From Flavobacterium cupriresistens (GTDB taxonomy: Bacteria; Bacteroidota; Bacteroidia; Flavobacteriales; Flavobacteriaceae): 64,000 nucleotides of DNA. The DNA lies in NCBI RefSeq assembly GCF_020911925.1, contig NZ_CP087134.1, positions 5,332,001-5,396,000 of the forward strand, given 5' to 3'. Position numbers and translations under genes: made by a program. Of this stretch, positions 1 to 10,250 are shown piece after piece (the first letter of the stretch is position 1; each line of letters begins with the position of its first letter). The notes beneath the pieces were generated by a model, which saw only the letters and a program-made list of their open reading frames with translations, searched no databases and had not been told where the DNA came from.

Positions 1-615
1 TCTTCTGTAGCCGAAACCTTAGAAACCAAATTTTACTATCCTCAGGATCTGCCGTCAGAACCTTTGGTAACAGATATGATTTTTAGGAATATGATTGATA
101 TCAAATTAAAAACAGAGATGTATAAGGCCGGAACAAAGATGTCCGAACAAAAAACAGTGTATGGTAAAGATGCAACTACGGGTAATTTGTTACTGCCGAA
201 ATTTATCTACGCAGCCAAATTCCCCAATAGTCTTACGAATTCTTTAGAGAAAAAAATCACATTTGATAAGTACGATGACAAAGGAAATATTCTTCAGTAT
301 ACTCCCGAGAGTGGCATTTCAGTGGCTATTATCTGGGGCTATGACAAAACCAAACCTATTGCCAAAGTAGAGAATATAACCTCATATGATCAGGTATTTG
401 CGGCATACAATGCCAACGATATTACTTTTAGAACCAGTTTGCCCAATGCGCTAATTACCACTTTTACTTACAAACCGCTTGTCGGAATAAGTACTGTTAC
501 AGATCCTAAGGGCTTTACCACTACTTACGAGTACGACGACTTTTTTAGACTCAAAGTAGTTAAAGACAATCTTGGCAATGTCGTGACGGAGAATCTATAC
601 AAATACAAAAACTAA
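1..615 (+). CDS. YD-repeat (RHS-like) protein, 3' end only
   Basis: The frame is open from the first base to the stop at 613-615, so the start lies upstream of the window. About 204 residues are visible. They include YD-type repeat sequence near the end (T-Y-E-Y-D-D-F-F-R-L and K-D-N-L-G-N-V), which builds the beta-strand spirals of RHS proteins. There is no RHS core and no toxin tail. The next gene, a full secreted RHS protein, starts 12 bp downstream, so the two are probably co-transcribed. In Flavobacteria a tail-less YD-repeat protein often precedes an RHS gene and may help in assembly or surface display, but that role is inferred. The residues before 64 are also in frame and look real. 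Confidence 0.75.
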   Translation, partial: SSVAETLETKFYYPQDLPSEPLVTDMIFRNMIDIKLKTEMYKAGTKMSEQKTVYGKDATTGNLLLPKFIYAAKFPNSLTNSLEKKITFDKYDDKGNILQYTPESGISVAIIWGYDKTKPIAKVENITSYDQVFAAYNANDITFRTSLPNALITTFTYKPLVGISTVTDPKGFTTTYEYDDFFRLKVVKDNLGNVVTENLYKYKN

Positions 616-627
616 ACGAAGAAAAAG

Positions 628-3600
628 ATGAAGAAATATATATTTAGTTTTGTATTGATTCTACTCGTTGCAGTAGGACATGCTCAAATAGCAACTCCAA
701 TGGCTGCTCCACCGGGCGGTGGCGGAGATGACAGACTCTATACCTGGTATTACGATGAGGATGGAGATGGTTTTGGTGATCCCAATAATAGCATCATAAG
801 AGCTACTAAGCCTACTGGCTATGTTTCCAATGATAACGATTGCAATGACAATCAAATACTGATACACCCCAATACATTATGGTACAAAGATGTTGATGGA
901 GACGGATTTGGTGCGGGTACGGTTACTATACAAGGCTGTGTCAAGCCTGTTGGTTACATCAACAACAATACCGATTGTAATGATAACAATTTTTCAATAA
1001 AACCCACTACCGTTTGGTACAAAGATGGTGATGGCGACGGATTTGGCGCAACCACTCCAACATTGACACAATGTACGCAACCCGTTGGTTATGTTTCTAA
1101 TTCTTCTGATTACAATGATAGCACCGGCAATATAACCAACATTGCCCCGCAAACTTTTTACAGGGATGCAGATAAGGATACCTTTGGTAATCCCGCTATA
1201 AGTGTTTTATACAGTGTAAAACCCGATGGGTATGTTACTAATAAAACAGATTGTAACGATTCTGATATTACAATAAACCCTAATACCAAATGGTACGCAG
1301 ATGCAGAACTCGATGGATTAGGTGATCCTGCTGTTTTTGTAACCCAGTGTACCGCTCCGGCAGGGAATTATGTACGAAACAATACTGATTATTGTCCTTT
1401 ATTAGATGGTACAAGCCCGGATTGTTCCACTATACTTTCTCCATCCACTGAAAATTATGTTATTACCAAAACCTATAAAGAACGAACTTCTTCTGTTATA
1501 AAATCCCCTTCTGTCAGTCAGGTTCAAACCAATATAACCTATTTTGACGGACTTGGGCGACCAATGCAACAAATAGCCAACAAACAATCGGCAAACGGAA
1601 AAGATATTATCACTCCTATTGTTTATGATGCATTTGGGCGACAGCTTCGTGAATATCTGCCTTATGAGGCCAGTTCTGTCAATTTAGCTTTTGCCGATCA
1701 GGCAGCATCAAATGCCGTTTCTTTTTACAGTTCTTCTGAGTATGCGAATACAACAAACCCTTTTTCAGAAAAGCAACTTGAGTCATCCCCTTTAAACCGG
1801 GTTTTAAAACAAGCAGCTCCCGGGGCTTCCTGGGCTATGAATAGTGGTCATGAAATAAAACTCGAATATCAGACCAATACCGCTACAGAAGTAAAATTGT
1901 ATAAGGCAACAGCTACTTGGGATGTCGCTCTTGGACTCTTTAAAACTGCTTTTTCGCAGCCCGGAAATTATCCTGCCAACGAGTTAGTAAAAACGATAAC
2001 TTACGATGAAAACACCACGGCTGCTCCAACAGAGACTGCCGGTTCTACCGTAGAATTTAAAGACAAGGAAGGTAAAGTGGTTCTAAAGAGAACCTATGAA
2101 TCGGGTACTAAATACGATACCTATTACGTATACGATTTGTATGGAAATCTAACCTATGTTATTCCTCCCAAAGCGGATGCTGTTGTAGACGACGCTGTTC
2201 TAAAGGGTTTATGTTACCAATACAAATACGACTACAGAAACCGACTGGTAGAAAAGAAACTGCCGGGCAAAGAATGGGAGTTTATTGTTTACGACAAATT
2301 AGACAGACCCGTTGCCACTGGCCCTGCCCTGTCCCCTTTTAAAGACGATACTTCTATCGGCTGGTTGATTACCAAATACGATGCGTTGGGGCGTCCCATT
2401 TATACCGGATGGAACAATGTCAGTACTACTTCTGCCGCCCGAAAAGCACTTCAGGATGCACAAAATGCCGCTACGGTTTTGTTTGAGACCAAACAGACTT
2501 CAGGGACTATAGATGGTGTTAGTGTAAACTACAGCAATCTAATAGAGCCAAAAACATTTAAACTCTTGACTGTCAATTATTACGATAATTATGTTTATCC
2601 TAATGTTCCGGTAATACCTACTACTATAGAAAGTCAGACGGTTCTTAAAAATGTAAAGACACTGCCTACAGGAAGCTGGATTAGGGTTCCAACTACTGCT
2701 CTGGCCATTTTGGGAGAACTCAATACTACTTTTTATGATGAAAAAGCACGTCCTATAAGTTCTTATACTTTAAATCATTTGGGAGGTAGTACAGTAACCG
2801 ACAGTAAAATTGATTATTCCGGGAAGCCTTTTTATACAATTACAAAACACAAACGTACTTCCGGCATTACGGTAATGACAATAAGAGAGGATTTTACCTA
2901 CTCATCTGAGGATCGTTTGCTAACCCATACGCATCAGATTAATGGAGGCGCAGTTCAGCTCATGGCTGAAAATAAGTATGATGCCTTGGGGCAACTGCAA
3001 AGTAAAAAGGTAGGAAATACAGCAAGTGTTCCTTTACAAAAAGTAGATTATAGCTATAATATACGAGGTTGGCTTACAGAAATTAACAAGACCGATAATC
3101 TGCAACAAGATACAGATCCGAAGGATTTGTTTACGTTTAAACTCAATTACAATACCGTTGGTACCGGTATTGCAAATGTAATCCCTTTGTACAATGGTAA
3201 TATAGCCGAAACATTCTGGAGAACGGGTTCCGATAATATCGAACGTGCCTATGGGTATCAATACGATAAACTAAACCGCTTAAAAAATGCGATTTACGAA
3301 AAGAACCAATTGACTACCGATGCCTACAATGAGAGTTTAACGTACGATAAAAACGGAAATATTTTATCCTTAGCCCGTAACGGAGATATTGATCCCCAAC
3401 TGGGGCCTATACAAACTGATAATTTAGCCTACACCTATCTGCCAAATTCCAATCAGCTTGTTAAGGTTGTGGACAATAGCAACAATACCAGTGGTTTTAA
3501 TGATTTTAATAAGACGGGGGATGACTATACCTACGATGTCAATGGTAATCTGATTACCGACAAGAACAAAAATATTACAGCCATCACTTACAACCATCTT

Positions 3601-4815
3601 AATTTACCTAAGAAAATTACTTTTGGTACAACAGGCAGTATTGAGTATATTTACAACGCTACAGGACAAAAACTAGAGAAAATTGTAAATGAAACAGGGA
3701 AACCTGCTATAACTACAAATTATCTGGAAAGTTTTCAGTATAAAGATAATATACTGGAGTTTTTTCCAATGGCAGAAGGGTATGTAAAGACTACCAATGG
3801 TGCACTTTCGTATGTATTTCAGTACAAAGATCATTTAGACAATACAAGGGTAAGTTATGCTAAAAACCCAATTACAAACGTTCTTGAGATTATTGAGGAG
3901 GATAATTATTATCCGTTTGGATTAAAACACAAGGGATACAATAATACAGTTGTTTCGTCAAATAAGTATAAGTATAATTCGAAAGAGTTCCAAGACGAGT
4001 TGGGACTTGGACTTTATGATTATGGTTGGAGAAATTACGACCCAGCAATTGGTAGATGGATTAATCCTGACCCACTATTAAACGATTTGAAGTTTAATTT
4101 TGATGACAGCCAAGTTGACGAAGACGACGACGATGAAGTTTTAGAAGCAATAGTGACAAAAATAGATACTGGAGGAGGAATTTACAATCCAGATAATCTA
4201 AATCCTTATGGATATGGTTATGATAATCCAGTAAGTTTTGCTGACCCAGATGGGAGATGCCCTATTTGTCCATTTATTCCACTTGCCATGTTACTCTTTG
4301 CTTCCGAGCCTGCTATGGCTCCTACTAAAGACCATGCAGGAGATTCAAGAAAGATGTCTGAAGCAAAAGAAGCAAAAGGAGCAATGATATTATCAACGAT
4401 TCCGATAGCTAGAGGTGCTTCTGCACTTAATAGACTTTCTAATGCTACAAAAGGTAAATCAACGATAAAAGAAAACGCAGAGAAAGGTAAAAAATGGGAA
4501 AAAGAAGTGACAAAACAACTGAAAGAAGAAGGTCATGAAAATGTTGGAGAGCAAATTACCGTAAGTCCGAACGATGGAAAAGGTGGAACAACACCAAATG
4601 TCCGATTGGATAACATGAGTAAAAAAGACGGTAAAATTAAGCTTACAGATGCGAAATCATCAAAAACTGCGGGTAATACAAAAAATCAAAAGGTCGGTTA
4701 TCCTGCAATTGAAGCACATGGCGGTACTGTAGTCGGAAATAAAGGAGCCGCTCACGGTTACCCAGCAGGTACTAAAATACCACCAACAAAAGTAGATATT
4801 ATAAGACCTAAGTAA
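628..4815 (+). CDS. Secreted RHS/YD-repeat polymorphic toxin with nuclease-like tip (tail A)
   Basis: A 1395-residue surface or secreted toxin. A signal peptide (about residues 1-19, ending A-Q) leads into five MopE-like metal-binding repeats (about 40-250, D-x-D-G-D-G-F-G type; the fourth and fifth are degenerate). A DUF6443 region follows (about 275-350), then YD repeats, then the RHS core: [12 protein letters not shown] from residue 1113, [10 protein letters not shown] and F-A-D-P-D-G near 1205. The C-terminal tip (about 1280-1395) has E, then D-x9-D-A-K, which fits a PD-(D/E)xK nuclease fold; this is my reading, not a search result. An acidic insert (D-E-D-D-D-D-E) interrupts the core, which is unusual. 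The tip joins the body at the AAGTATAAGT site shared with the downstream cassettes. The immunity candidate starts 6 bp after the stop. Confidence 0.9.
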   Translation: MKKYIFSFVLILLVAVGHAQIATPMAAPPGGGGDDRLYTWYYDEDGDGFGDPNNSIIRATKPTGYVSNDNDCNDNQILIHPNTLWYKDVDGDGFGAGTVTIQGCVKPVGYINNNTDCNDNNFSIKPTTVWYKDGDGDGFGATTPTLTQCTQPVGYVSNSSDYNDSTGNITNIAPQTFYRDADKDTFGNPAISVLYSVKPDGYVTNKTDCNDSDITINPNTKWYADAELDGLGDPAVFVTQCTAPAGNYVRNNTDYCPLLDGTSPDCSTILSPSTENYVITKTYKERTSSVIKSPSVSQVQTNITYFDGLGRPMQQIANKQSANGKDIITPIVYDAFGRQLREYLPYEASSVNLAFADQAASNAVSFYSSSEYANTTNPFSEKQLESSPLNRVLKQAAPGASWAMNSGHEIKLEYQTNTATEVKLYKATATWDVALGLFKTAFSQPGNYPANELVKTITYDENTTAAPTETAGSTVEFKDKEGKVVLKRTYESGTKYDTYYVYDLYGNLTYVIPPKADAVVDDAVLKGLCYQYKYDYRNRLVEKKLPGKEWEFIVYDKLDRPVATGPALSPFKDDTSIGWLITKYDALGRPIYTGWNNVSTTSAARKALQDAQNAATVLFETKQTSGTIDGVSVNYSNLIEPKTFKLLTVNYYDNYVYPNVPVIPTTIESQTVLKNVKTLPTGSWIRVPTTALAILGELNTTFYDEKARPISSYTLNHLGGSTVTDSKIDYSGKPFYTITKHKRTSGITVMTIREDFTYSSEDRLLTHTHQINGGAVQLMAENKYDALGQLQSKKVGNTASVPLQKVDYSYNIRGWLTEINKTDNLQQDTDPKDLFTFKLNYNTVGTGIANVIPLYNGNIAETFWRTGSDNIERAYGYQYDKLNRLKNAIYEKNQLTTDAYNESLTYDKNGNILSLARNGDIDPQLGPIQTDNLAYTYLPNSNQLVKVVDNSNNTSGFNDFNKTGDDYTYDVNGNLITDKNKNITAITYNHLNLPKKITFGTTGSIEYIYNATGQKLEKIVNETGKPAITTNYLESFQYKDNILEFFPMAEGYVKTTNGALSYVFQYKDHLDNTRVSYAKNPITNVLEIIEEDNYYPFGLKHKGYNNTVVSSNKYKYNSKEFQDELGLGLYDYGWRNYDPAIGRWINPDPLLNDLKFNFDDSQVDEDDDDEVLEAIVTKIDTGGGIYNPDNLNPYGYGYDNPVSFADPDGRCPICPFIPLAMLLFASEPAMAPTKDHAGDSRKMSEAKEAKGAMILSTIPIARGASALNRLSNATKGKSTIKENAEKGKKWEKEVTKQLKEEGHENVGEQITVSPNDGKGGTTPNVRLDNMSKKDGKIKLTDAKSSKTAGNTKNQKVGYPAIEAHGGTVVGNKGAAHGYPAGTKIPPTKVDIIRPK
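3964..3974 (+). repeat. RHS-core recombination site, copy 1 (body/tail A junction)
   Basis: The sequence AAGTATAAGTA encodes K-Y-K of the RHS core and begins on a codon boundary of the 628-4815 gene. The same ten bases, in the same reading phase, begin tails B1, B2 and C at 13100, 19812 and 26524. It is itself an imperfect tandem hexamer (AAGTAT/AAGTAT here, AAGTAT/AAGTAC at the B tails). I infer it is the crossover core used by the paired tyrosine recombinases; conservation of RHS coding sequence alone could also explain the match. Confidence 0.6.
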
Positions 4816-4821
4816 AGAGAT

Positions 4822-5457
4822 ATGAGAAATTACGAAATAAAAGAAAAATTACTTTCTAAATTAGAAGGTGAATTATCGCAATACAATTACAAACTCAAGA
4901 AAAGTGCCGATGAGTTTATCCATAAAAATAAAGACGGATGGTTTAAGTTTCAACTTATTTTTTTAGAGAGAGATGATGATTGGGAAATAAATTTAGGAAT
5001 GCTTATTAGAATTGATAATATTGAAAATATTTATCATAAAGCCTCGTATTTTGAACCTAAATATCATAAAACTACACCTACAATTGGAATCACGGTTGAA
5101 AATTACATTCATGATGGAAATGAATATCGTTTTGATTTAATAAAATCTCAAGATGTAGAGACTTGTTTCAACGGTATACTTAAGCTTTTTAAAGAAATCG
5201 CAGTACCTTTTTTTGAAAAATATAAAAGTATAAATGAAATTGAGAAAGCAATAAATGTAAAAGAAGGAAACAGTATTTTTTCTGGGATAAAATATGAAGG
5301 TAACCTTGGAATAATACTAGCTAAGCTTGTTAATAATCCTGATTATGAATTTTTCAAAGCAAAATATTTGAAATATTACACAGAAGATTATGACGGATTT
5401 TATTTGGAAGAATATTTAAACATCATTAAGGTATTAGATACTCTAGTCCTTCAATAA
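4822..5457 (+). CDS. Putative immunity protein for tail A
   Basis: A 211-residue protein with no signal peptide, rich in charged and aromatic residues. I do not recognise a family; the general look (alternating alpha and beta segments with W-F-K-F near residue 36) recalls DUF4304-like proteins, but weakly. It starts 6 bp after the RHS toxin stop and is followed at once by a strong terminator, so toxin and partner form one unit. In polymorphic toxin loci the gene directly after the tip normally encodes the cognate cytoplasmic immunity protein, and that position is the main reason for the call. Confidence 0.65.
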   Translation: MRNYEIKEKLLSKLEGELSQYNYKLKKSADEFIHKNKDGWFKFQLIFLERDDDWEINLGMLIRIDNIENIYHKASYFEPKYHKTTPTIGITVENYIHDGNEYRFDLIKSQDVETCFNGILKLFKEIAVPFFEKYKSINEIEKAINVKEGNSIFSGIKYEGNLGIILAKLVNNPDYEFFKAKYLKYYTEDYDGFYLEEYLNIIKVLDTLVLQ

Positions 5458-5473
5458 AATTTTGTATGTAAAT

Positions 5474-5513
5474 AAAATCAAAAGCCATTCCTAGCGGAGT
5501 GGCTTTTGATTTT
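5474..5513 (+). terminator. Rho-independent terminator after immunity A
   Basis: A 14-bp stem (AAAATCAAAAGCCA pairing with TGGCTTTTGATTTT) encloses a short loop and sits 16 bp after the immunity A stop. The A and T tracts make it effective on either strand. It separates the RHS operon from the mobility genes of cassette A. Confidence 0.8.
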
Positions 5514-5935
5514 ATAGCACTTTAAAGCGTACCAAACTGTTAAAATAGAATTCATGTTAGCCTGCAATTGCTAGACAATCTCAATAAATTTGAAAAATAG
5601 CACTCAGAGCATCCTCCCTCCCTGTATCGGCGGTTTCGATACCAAAAGCTGATATTTTAGTGCCAAGTTACCTCCCCATACTGTAAAATTGTGTACCTGT
5701 TCCAATCGATACCATCGATGCTCTAAGCGAAAATTTTCTAATTTTTGAAACTTCCCTGACCAGTGTCTCATTTTGGAACACATATTTTCCCATCCAAAAA
5801 AATATTTTTGAAAAAAAAGTGCCAAAAAGCTACACTTTTCGAGATTCGTTAGTATTTATTGTAAAGATGCTTGACTAACCTCCTTGTATGGACTTCCTGC
5901 ATCTAACCAATAACGAGATACTAACCAACTAAGAA
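5514..5935. other. Gene-free stretch ahead of the HUH Rep gene
   Basis: No convincing coding frame. The minus-strand frame at 5604-5825 has no family resemblance and an implausible composition. The last 80 bases carry several TAACC motifs on the plus strand (near 5875, 5905 and 5925) just before the Rep-like gene. They could be initiator or repressor sites, but spacing is irregular and I would not call an origin. Confidence 0.4.
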
Positions 5936-6580
5936 ATGAAATATGAAGATTTAAAGAAATTTATAAAAAGCACAAAATCAAGTAAAAGCACCATCTACCG
6001 ATTTTACAAAAAGAATGAAGACTTATTTTTAGAAACTAAAAAACCAAACAGAGAAAGACTTTTCCCTGTTGACCATGCAAGATACTTTGATAGCGAAATC
6101 ATGTTCGATGAGAACAAAGCCCTGAGACAGGAAAACCAATCTATGAGAAACCTCATAGACTGTCTGGCTGATAAAGAGAGCCTACAACATACTTTCTGGC
6201 AGATGGACTGGAGTTTCTTTTTTACCGTAGCCTACAAAGCAGACCGCAACAAGACCAGCTGTTTTAAGCAGATGCACGGACTCTATGATTATCTGAACCA
6301 AAAATACGGAGCATCAACAGAAATCCGACTGTTTTTTACTACCGAGCCGTTCCCAAACCGAAAAGGCTGTCACAATCATTTTGTGGTCTACACTTCTGAT
6401 AAGAAACTTCATGAGCAGATTGTAACGGATATTCAGGACTACTTCAACTACGACAGAACCGATGTAAGCATTTATGACCGATACAAAGCTGGATTGTTCT
6501 ACATGTCCAAAGACGGTCTGAGCGGAGAAGATTGGGATTTTATCAGTAACACCACAAACACTACAGACGATGAGAATTAA
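5936..6580 (+). CDS. HUH-like rolling-circle replication initiator
   Basis: A 214-residue protein. The N-terminus (about 5-30) looks like a small helix-turn-helix. The rest has the order of motifs seen in rolling-circle Rep and relaxase proteins: F-F-F-T-V-A-Y near residue 97 (motif 1), G-C-H-N-H-F-V-V-Y near 144 (two metal-binding histidines, motif 2) and Y-K-A-G-L-F-Y-M-S-K near 183 (catalytic tyrosine with lysine, motif 3). Such enzymes nick one strand and start replication or transfer. The middle residue of the H-x-H motif is Asn rather than hydrophobic, so the family call is tentative. Its presence suggests cassette A can exist or replicate as a circle. Cassette B has no counterpart. Confidence 0.55.
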   Translation: MKYEDLKKFIKSTKSSKSTIYRFYKKNEDLFLETKKPNRERLFPVDHARYFDSEIMFDENKALRQENQSMRNLIDCLADKESLQHTFWQMDWSFFFTVAYKADRNKTSCFKQMHGLYDYLNQKYGASTEIRLFFTTEPFPNRKGCHNHFVVYTSDKKLHEQIVTDIQDYFNYDRTDVSIYDRYKAGLFYMSKDGLSGEDWDFISNTTNTTDDEN

Positions 6581-6716
6581 GCTTAAATTTTCTCAGCTCA
6601 AACAGGTATTGCAGTCACAACCGCTCAAACTGCCTATTAGTTTTAAAAGAGAAAATTTTTCCGATAAAGAGTTTTCAGAATTTACACGATTTATACAATC
6701 CAAAGAACGAGGTTAA
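6570..6716 (+). CDS. Small basic protein, 48 aa
   Basis: An ATG at 6570 overlaps the end of the Rep-like gene by 11 bp and opens a 48-codon frame rich in Lys, Gln and Phe (begins M-R-I-K-L-K-F-S). The overlap implies translational coupling, and the frame ends just before a terminator hairpin, as expected for the last gene of an operon. Function unknown; a small DNA-binding accessory protein of the Rep is possible. Confidence 0.5.
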   Translation: MRIKLKFSQLKQVLQSQPLKLPISFKRENFSDKEFSEFTRFIQSKERG

Positions 6717-6731
6717 CCACCTCGTTTTTTT
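6708..6731 (+). terminator. Terminator of the Rep operon
   Basis: CGAGGT and ACCTCG form a compact hairpin directly followed by seven T residues. It overlaps the stop codon of the 48-aa gene. Confidence 0.75.
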
Positions 6732-6943
6732 GTGCTCTGGAATGACCCAAAAATCCGTGAGCCCAGGAAATCCAGGATTTTTCTTGCTTAATCCAAAATA
6801 GACCTGGACATTTGTTTCACTTTTCAGAAGAAGTGAAAGCAACTACGTAAATCCAATGAAATCAATGGTTTACAGAGCATGAGGAATCGACCGCTTTCAG
6901 ATACATATATTAAGGTAGAAAAGTGAAACTAAAATCAAGAATT

Positions 6944-7519
6944 ATGGCATTAAAAGGACAAAAGACAACAAGTGATTTTTTAGAGTGGGAGAAGATGCAG
7001 ACCATCGTTTTGAAACTGGAGCGGGACAATGACCTGAAATTTGCGCTACTCATTGCAACGGGTTCTTATATTGGTCTTAGAATTTCTGACCTGCTTCAAC
7101 TAAGATGGAATCAGGTTTTGAATCAGGATTACTTCACCATAACGGAGAAGAAGACCCAAAAGACCAGAAAAGTGACCATCAACCCAGAACTGCAGAGCAT
7201 CCTGAGCCGTCTGTTTGTTCAGCTCAAAGCAAGCGAAAGCGATTTGATGTTCGCAAACCGCTCTGGAGACAAGGCGTTCAGCATCCAGTATGTGAACAGC
7301 AAGCTGAAAGATATTTTTGCCAAATACAAAGTGCGTGGTCAGTATTCAAGCCATTTTATGAGAAAAACCTTAGGCAGAAGAGTCTGGGAGGTTAATAAGT
7401 ATAGTGACCAAGCTTTGCTGTTGCTATCTCAATTATTCAACCATTCGAATGTTTCGACCACTAAAATCTATCTTGGAATTAGAGAACAGGAAATCAGTAA
7501 CTTGTATTTGAGTGTTTAA
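6944..7519 (+). CDS. Short tyrosine recombinase (catalytic domain only)
   Basis: About 191 residues from the ATG at 6944; the open frame can be extended to a GTG at 6923. It has only the catalytic half of a tyrosine recombinase: Arg I in G-L-R-I-S-D-L, the H-x-x-R box in S-H-F-M-R-K-T, the histidine of F-N-H-S-N-V-S-T-T, and the nucleophile in K-I-Y-L-G. No SAM-like core-binding domain precedes it. The usual G-H before the tyrosine is N-H. Proteins of this length resemble invertases or small phage and transposon integrases. It lies apart from the recombinase pair at 10360-12155 and has no equivalent in cassette B. Confidence 0.8.
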   Translation: MALKGQKTTSDFLEWEKMQTIVLKLERDNDLKFALLIATGSYIGLRISDLLQLRWNQVLNQDYFTITEKKTQKTRKVTINPELQSILSRLFVQLKASESDLMFANRSGDKAFSIQYVNSKLKDIFAKYKVRGQYSSHFMRKTLGRRVWEVNKYSDQALLLLSQLFNHSNVSTTKIYLGIREQEISNLYLSV

Positions 7520-7995
7520 ATGTAAGAAATGGATTTCTTTAATTCTACATAACTAAATTGAGTTATGTATATACGTAATTAAATTGAAAGTTATAAGATT
7601 TAATTAAGTTAATTATTTGTTAAAATATGTTAAAATTTTTTAAGTTGTTTTAACAAATAAAAAAATGATAAAAAATCAATTTCTTTAAAATCAATGCTTT
7701 ATTTTATTTGAAAGACTTAAGTTATTCACGTTAAGCCGTTTACATAACGTAATTGAGTTAGGTAAGAAAAAAATCTCAAAAATATCACTTACCTTTGTCA
7801 AACAAAAGGAAAAGATTATTGCAAGAGTCTTTTCGCCATTCTGACAGCTAAAGAATGGAATAAGAGCAAGCTGTAAAGCTGAACAGCAAGCTCTAAAAAT
7901 CACAAACATGTTTCAATTGAATATTCGACCTAATAATCGAAGCAGGATACCTATGTCTATACGTTACCTGCCAAAACCTAAAAAAAACTAAACTT
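7520..7995. other. AT-rich regulatory stretch ahead of the primase/helicase genes
   Basis: Very AT-rich with no supported gene. It has related motifs on one strand (TAATTAAATTGA, ACGTAATTGAGTTA) and an inverted repeat, AGGTAAG at 7760 with CTTACCT at 7788. It probably contains the promoter and control sites of the primase-helicase operon; I cannot place the promoter precisely. Confidence 0.4.
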
Positions 7996-8562
7996 ATGAA
8001 AAATACATTAGAAACACTTTTCCAGTCATTTGAAACTGGCATCAGAAGTTCGAAAGCGATAAAACCGAAAGACTATCTAAAAAATATAGGACTTGATTAT
8101 GCAGAGCTTAGAATCGGCTTCAATTCAGGGCAATTCCACCATAGAGAAAGCCAAGAGTCCAAAGATGAATTTGAAGCGTTAGGAATGCTTAAAAAGAGCG
8201 ATGCAGGCGTGCGAAAAGAAGACCTGACAGCTTACACAGCATTTGGAAGATACGGACTGATTTTTCCGCTATTGGACAAGGAAAACACAATCGTAAACTA
8301 CTTTGCCGTACGCTTCAACCTCGAAACGCCAAAGGAAGAATATCTCAACAATGAAGGCATTTATCCAGCTTATCCGAGTGCAAACACCAAACGTCTCTAT
8401 CTCGCTCCAACAGTTATTGACTGCGCCAGCCTTTTGCAGTCCAAAGCACTGGAGAATCGGGATGCTGTCATGGCGATGCACAACGGAGAGCTTCTAACAC
8501 AGCACATGGAAGCCTTAAAATCACTGTACGAACTTGAAGAAATCATAATCATAAAAAACTAA
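7996..8562 (+). CDS. Primase-type protein lacking the CHC2 zinc finger (TOPRIM N-part)
   Basis: 188 residues that align by eye with about residues 105-290 of the 743-aa primase-helicase of cassette B: shared G-F-N-x-G-Q-F-H-H, Y-P-x-Y-P, N-T-K-x-L and I-D-C-A-S-L-L-Q. The cassette B protein begins with a CHC2 zinc finger; this one does not, and it stops before the acidic TOPRIM motif (F-D-N-D-N-A-G in cassette B). The rest of the homologous protein is the next gene, 4 bp downstream, so cassette A carries a split and shortened version. Catalytic primase activity is therefore doubtful. Confidence 0.65.
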   Translation: MKNTLETLFQSFETGIRSSKAIKPKDYLKNIGLDYAELRIGFNSGQFHHRESQESKDEFEALGMLKKSDAGVRKEDLTAYTAFGRYGLIFPLLDKENTIVNYFAVRFNLETPKEEYLNNEGIYPAYPSANTKRLYLAPTVIDCASLLQSKALENRDAVMAMHNGELLTQHMEALKSLYELEEIIIIKN

Positions 8563-8566
8563 GAAA

Positions 8567-10249
8567 ATGCAAAACAACATACAAACCCAGATACAGAACA
8601 TCAGACCAGAACTGCCAGTAAACATGATTCAGCTCCCAGACGGACACAGCATGAACGATATGTGGCTGAATTACGGAACAAACGGAATTGCTGACCTATT
8701 GCAGAATCCAGTAAAAGAAAAGAGAATCACAGCACTGGAGATTTTAAGCGACTACAAAATCAGCTTCAAAGGAAAAACGGGAACTTTCTATGTGATTGGA
8801 AGCCTGCCGATGGATTTAGGAAATCTAAGACTGACAATTCAGATAATTCCAACCGACAGCCAGAAAAGACTGCGTGTGAAGATTGATTTGTTTGACTTTA
8901 CCAGCGTTGAGAGCCAGTGCAGAGAACTGAGCGAGAAGCACGGATTTGACAGCACACTTTTGGAAGCTGACCTTCTGCAGTTCACTGACCTTTTGGAAGA
9001 CTACAGAGAAAACCTCTTCAACGCTGAAATGAATCCTGTAACCGACCAGTATTTCGAAAAGGAACTCACACCCCAAGCCAGTGAAAAAGCAGTGCAGTTC
9101 CTCTCCAAACCGAAGCTTTTTGAGAATATCGACAAACTGCTCGGACAGAGCGGAATCGTAGGAGAAGAAGAAAACAGGATTCTGCTGTTCACGCTCGCTT
9201 CAAGCTACAAAATGCCAAATACCCTGCACGGGCTCATACAGGGAAGTTCTGGAGAAGGCAAATCACACCTCATCAACGGAATTGCGCAGTGCATGCCTCA
9301 GGAAGACGTTCTTAACATGACTAGAATTACCAGCAAATCCCTGTACCACTACAGAGAGAAAGAGCTCATCAACAAGCTGATACTTATACAGGATTTTGAC
9401 GGACTGGATGAAGATGCACAGTTTGCGTTCAGGGAAATGCAGTCTGCTGGATTTCTGAACAGTTCAACGGTAGTGAAAGACCCGCTGGGAAATAACAGAG
9501 CAAAGATGAAAAAGGTTGAAGCCCATTTTGCAAGCCTGACCGCCACGACCAAAGCAGAGGTCTACTATGACAATATGAGCCGTTCAGTAGTCTTGGGAGT
9601 GGATGAAAGTCTGGAACAGACCCTGAGAATCATAAAAGTGCAGAATCAGAAAAATGCTGGCATCAGCAATGCAGAGCGTGAACATGAAGCCAGACAGCTC
9701 CTGAGAAACTGTATGCGTGTTCTAAAGTGCTATGAAGTAGTGAATCCGTTTGCCGATAAGCTAATGCTCCCGCTGGAAGCCAAGATGCTCAGAAGGCTCA
9801 ACGCACATTTTCAGAGCTTTGTCTCCCAGATTACAATCCTGAATCAATATCAGAGAAAATTCGATGATAAAGGAAGACTGATAGCCACCGAAGAAGATGT
9901 GAGAAAAGCTGTTGAGATTTTTTTCAGCTCCATCATTATCAAAGTAGACGAACTAGACAAGAGCACCAGACAGTTCTTTGAAAAATTGAAAGGATATTTG
10001 AAAAATCAGACCAACGGAACAACGCACCGATTCACGACCAGAGAAATCAGGCAGGAACTCAATATCAGCAAGACCTCAGCCTTTAAGTACATGCAGACAT
10101 TGCAGGAACTCGAGTACATTCAGGCAGTTGAAGGCTCGCCCAACAAAGGATTCAAGTATGTAATCAGCTATTGGGACAATCTGGAAAAGCTGAAAGCTAA
10201 AATTAAGGAAGATATGAGCAGACAGTTAGACCAGCTGAAAACCACCTAA
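8567..10249 (+). CDS. AAA+ helicase-like protein, mobility module of cassette A
   Basis: 560 residues. The first 180 are unlike cassette B; from about residue 185 it matches the C-terminal two thirds of the cassette B primase-helicase. Walker A is G-S-S-G-E-G-K-S near residue 225, Walker B is L-I-L-I-Q-D-F-D-G-L-D near 270, followed by S-L-T-A-T-T-K and N-M-S-R-S. A winged-helix segment (R-E-I-R-Q-E-L-N-I-S-K-T-S) lies near 500. It is expected to unwind element DNA together with the preceding primase-like protein. The two genes are 4 bp apart and translationally coupled. Confidence 0.75.
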   Translation: MQNNIQTQIQNIRPELPVNMIQLPDGHSMNDMWLNYGTNGIADLLQNPVKEKRITALEILSDYKISFKGKTGTFYVIGSLPMDLGNLRLTIQIIPTDSQKRLRVKIDLFDFTSVESQCRELSEKHGFDSTLLEADLLQFTDLLEDYRENLFNAEMNPVTDQYFEKELTPQASEKAVQFLSKPKLFENIDKLLGQSGIVGEEENRILLFTLASSYKMPNTLHGLIQGSSGEGKSHLINGIAQCMPQEDVLNMTRITSKSLYHYREKELINKLILIQDFDGLDEDAQFAFREMQSAGFLNSSTVVKDPLGNNRAKMKKVEAHFASLTATTKAEVYYDNMSRSVVLGVDESLEQTLRIIKVQNQKNAGISNAEREHEARQLLRNCMRVLKCYEVVNPFADKLMLPLEAKMLRRLNAHFQSFVSQITILNQYQRKFDDKGRLIATEEDVRKAVEIFFSSIIIKVDELDKSTRQFFEKLKGYLKNQTNGTTHRFTTREIRQELNISKTSAFKYMQTLQELEYIQAVEGSPNKGFKYVISYWDNLEKLKAKIKEDMSRQLDQLKTT

Positions 10250-10250
10250 A

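Noticed and set aside
5604..5825. 73-aa minus-strand frame in the gap before the HUH Rep
   Set aside because: No family resemblance, no ribosome-binding site seen, and odd Trp-rich composition.
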